From assembly GCA_000436695.1 (NCBI GenBank), contig HF992628.1:1-32802 (forward strand): DNA of 32,802 nt, given 5' to 3'. Source of the stretch: Prevotella sp. CAG:1185. GTDB lineage: Bacteria; Bacteroidota; Bacteroidia; Bacteroidales; Bacteroidaceae. Under the pieces are notes generated by a model. The model was not told the DNA's origin and searched no databases. It saw nothing but the letters and a program-made list of their open reading frames with translations. The translations under genes were made by a program, and so were the position numbers. Of the stretch, positions 32,768 through 32,802 are shown one piece after another. The first letter of the stretch is position 1. Each line of letters begins with the position of its first letter.

Positions 32768-32802
32768 GGTCCCGTGGCTCAACTGAATAGAGCATCTGAC
32801 TA
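32768..32802 (+). tRNA. tRNA-Arg (ACG), 5' part, cut by the right edge
   Basis: The acceptor strand GGTCCCG (32768-32774), TG, D-stem GCTC and GAGC, and the anticodon stem TCTGA (32795-32799) are in place. The loop begins C-T-A, so the first anticodon base is A; in bacteria an A at this position is almost only found in tRNA-Arg(ACG). The remainder lies beyond the window. Confidence 0.85.

Overview
The window looks like a chromosomal segment of a Bacteroidales bacterium, most likely Prevotellaceae. The grounds are the promoters (TAnnTTTG -7 boxes, several with TTTG 19-22 bp upstream), the lack of clear Shine-Dalgarno sequences, the secreted carbohydrate-enzyme cluster and the protein families present. 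The species cannot be fixed from the sequence alone. An AT-rich defence island (about 1-10,570) abuts a more GC-rich core region (about 10,900-29,700).

Defence island. After a partial gene at the left edge, five tightly packed minus-strand genes (6856 to 150) form a restriction-modification operon: a complete C5-cytosine methyltransferase, a second short methyltransferase-like protein, an unknown 214-aa protein, a McrB-like AAA+ NTPase and a McrC-like DUF2357/PD-(D/E)XK nuclease. The layout recalls BsuMI/LlaJI-type systems. A small plus-strand gene of unknown function follows (7273-7635).

Next is a complete retron on the minus strand (10225 to 7802): a phosphoribosyltransferase-fold protein, a small winged-helix protein, a folded msr-msd RNA (9066 to 8849) with matching a1/a2 ends, and a retron reverse transcriptase carrying NAxxH, YADD and VTG motifs. 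The retron is bracketed by two direct copies of an 85-bp sequence (7636 and 10476), each holding a long covarying hairpin.

Carbohydrate region. Six secreted enzymes on the minus strand (27001 to 10998) form a cluster whose families match breakdown of the pectin rhamnogalacturonan II (RG-II): a GH43-GH143-GH142 fusion, an alpha/beta-hydrolase esterase with an STN-like N-terminus, a GH95, a GH140 apiosidase, a GH78 fused to a sialidase-like propeller, and a GH2. No SusC/SusD pair or regulator is in the window, so uptake and sensing must be encoded elsewhere. A divergent plus-strand gene (27461-29668) encodes a secreted metallophosphoesterase fused to a glycerophosphodiester phosphodiesterase.

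Right end. Tandem terminators are followed by a truncated 59-codon ORF whose promoter and start are overlapped by a perfect 22-bp inverted repeat. Then come asnA (ammonia-dependent asparagine synthetase), a cluster of intergenic palindromic repeats, and a consensus promoter driving a tRNA-Arg(ACG) cut by the window edge.
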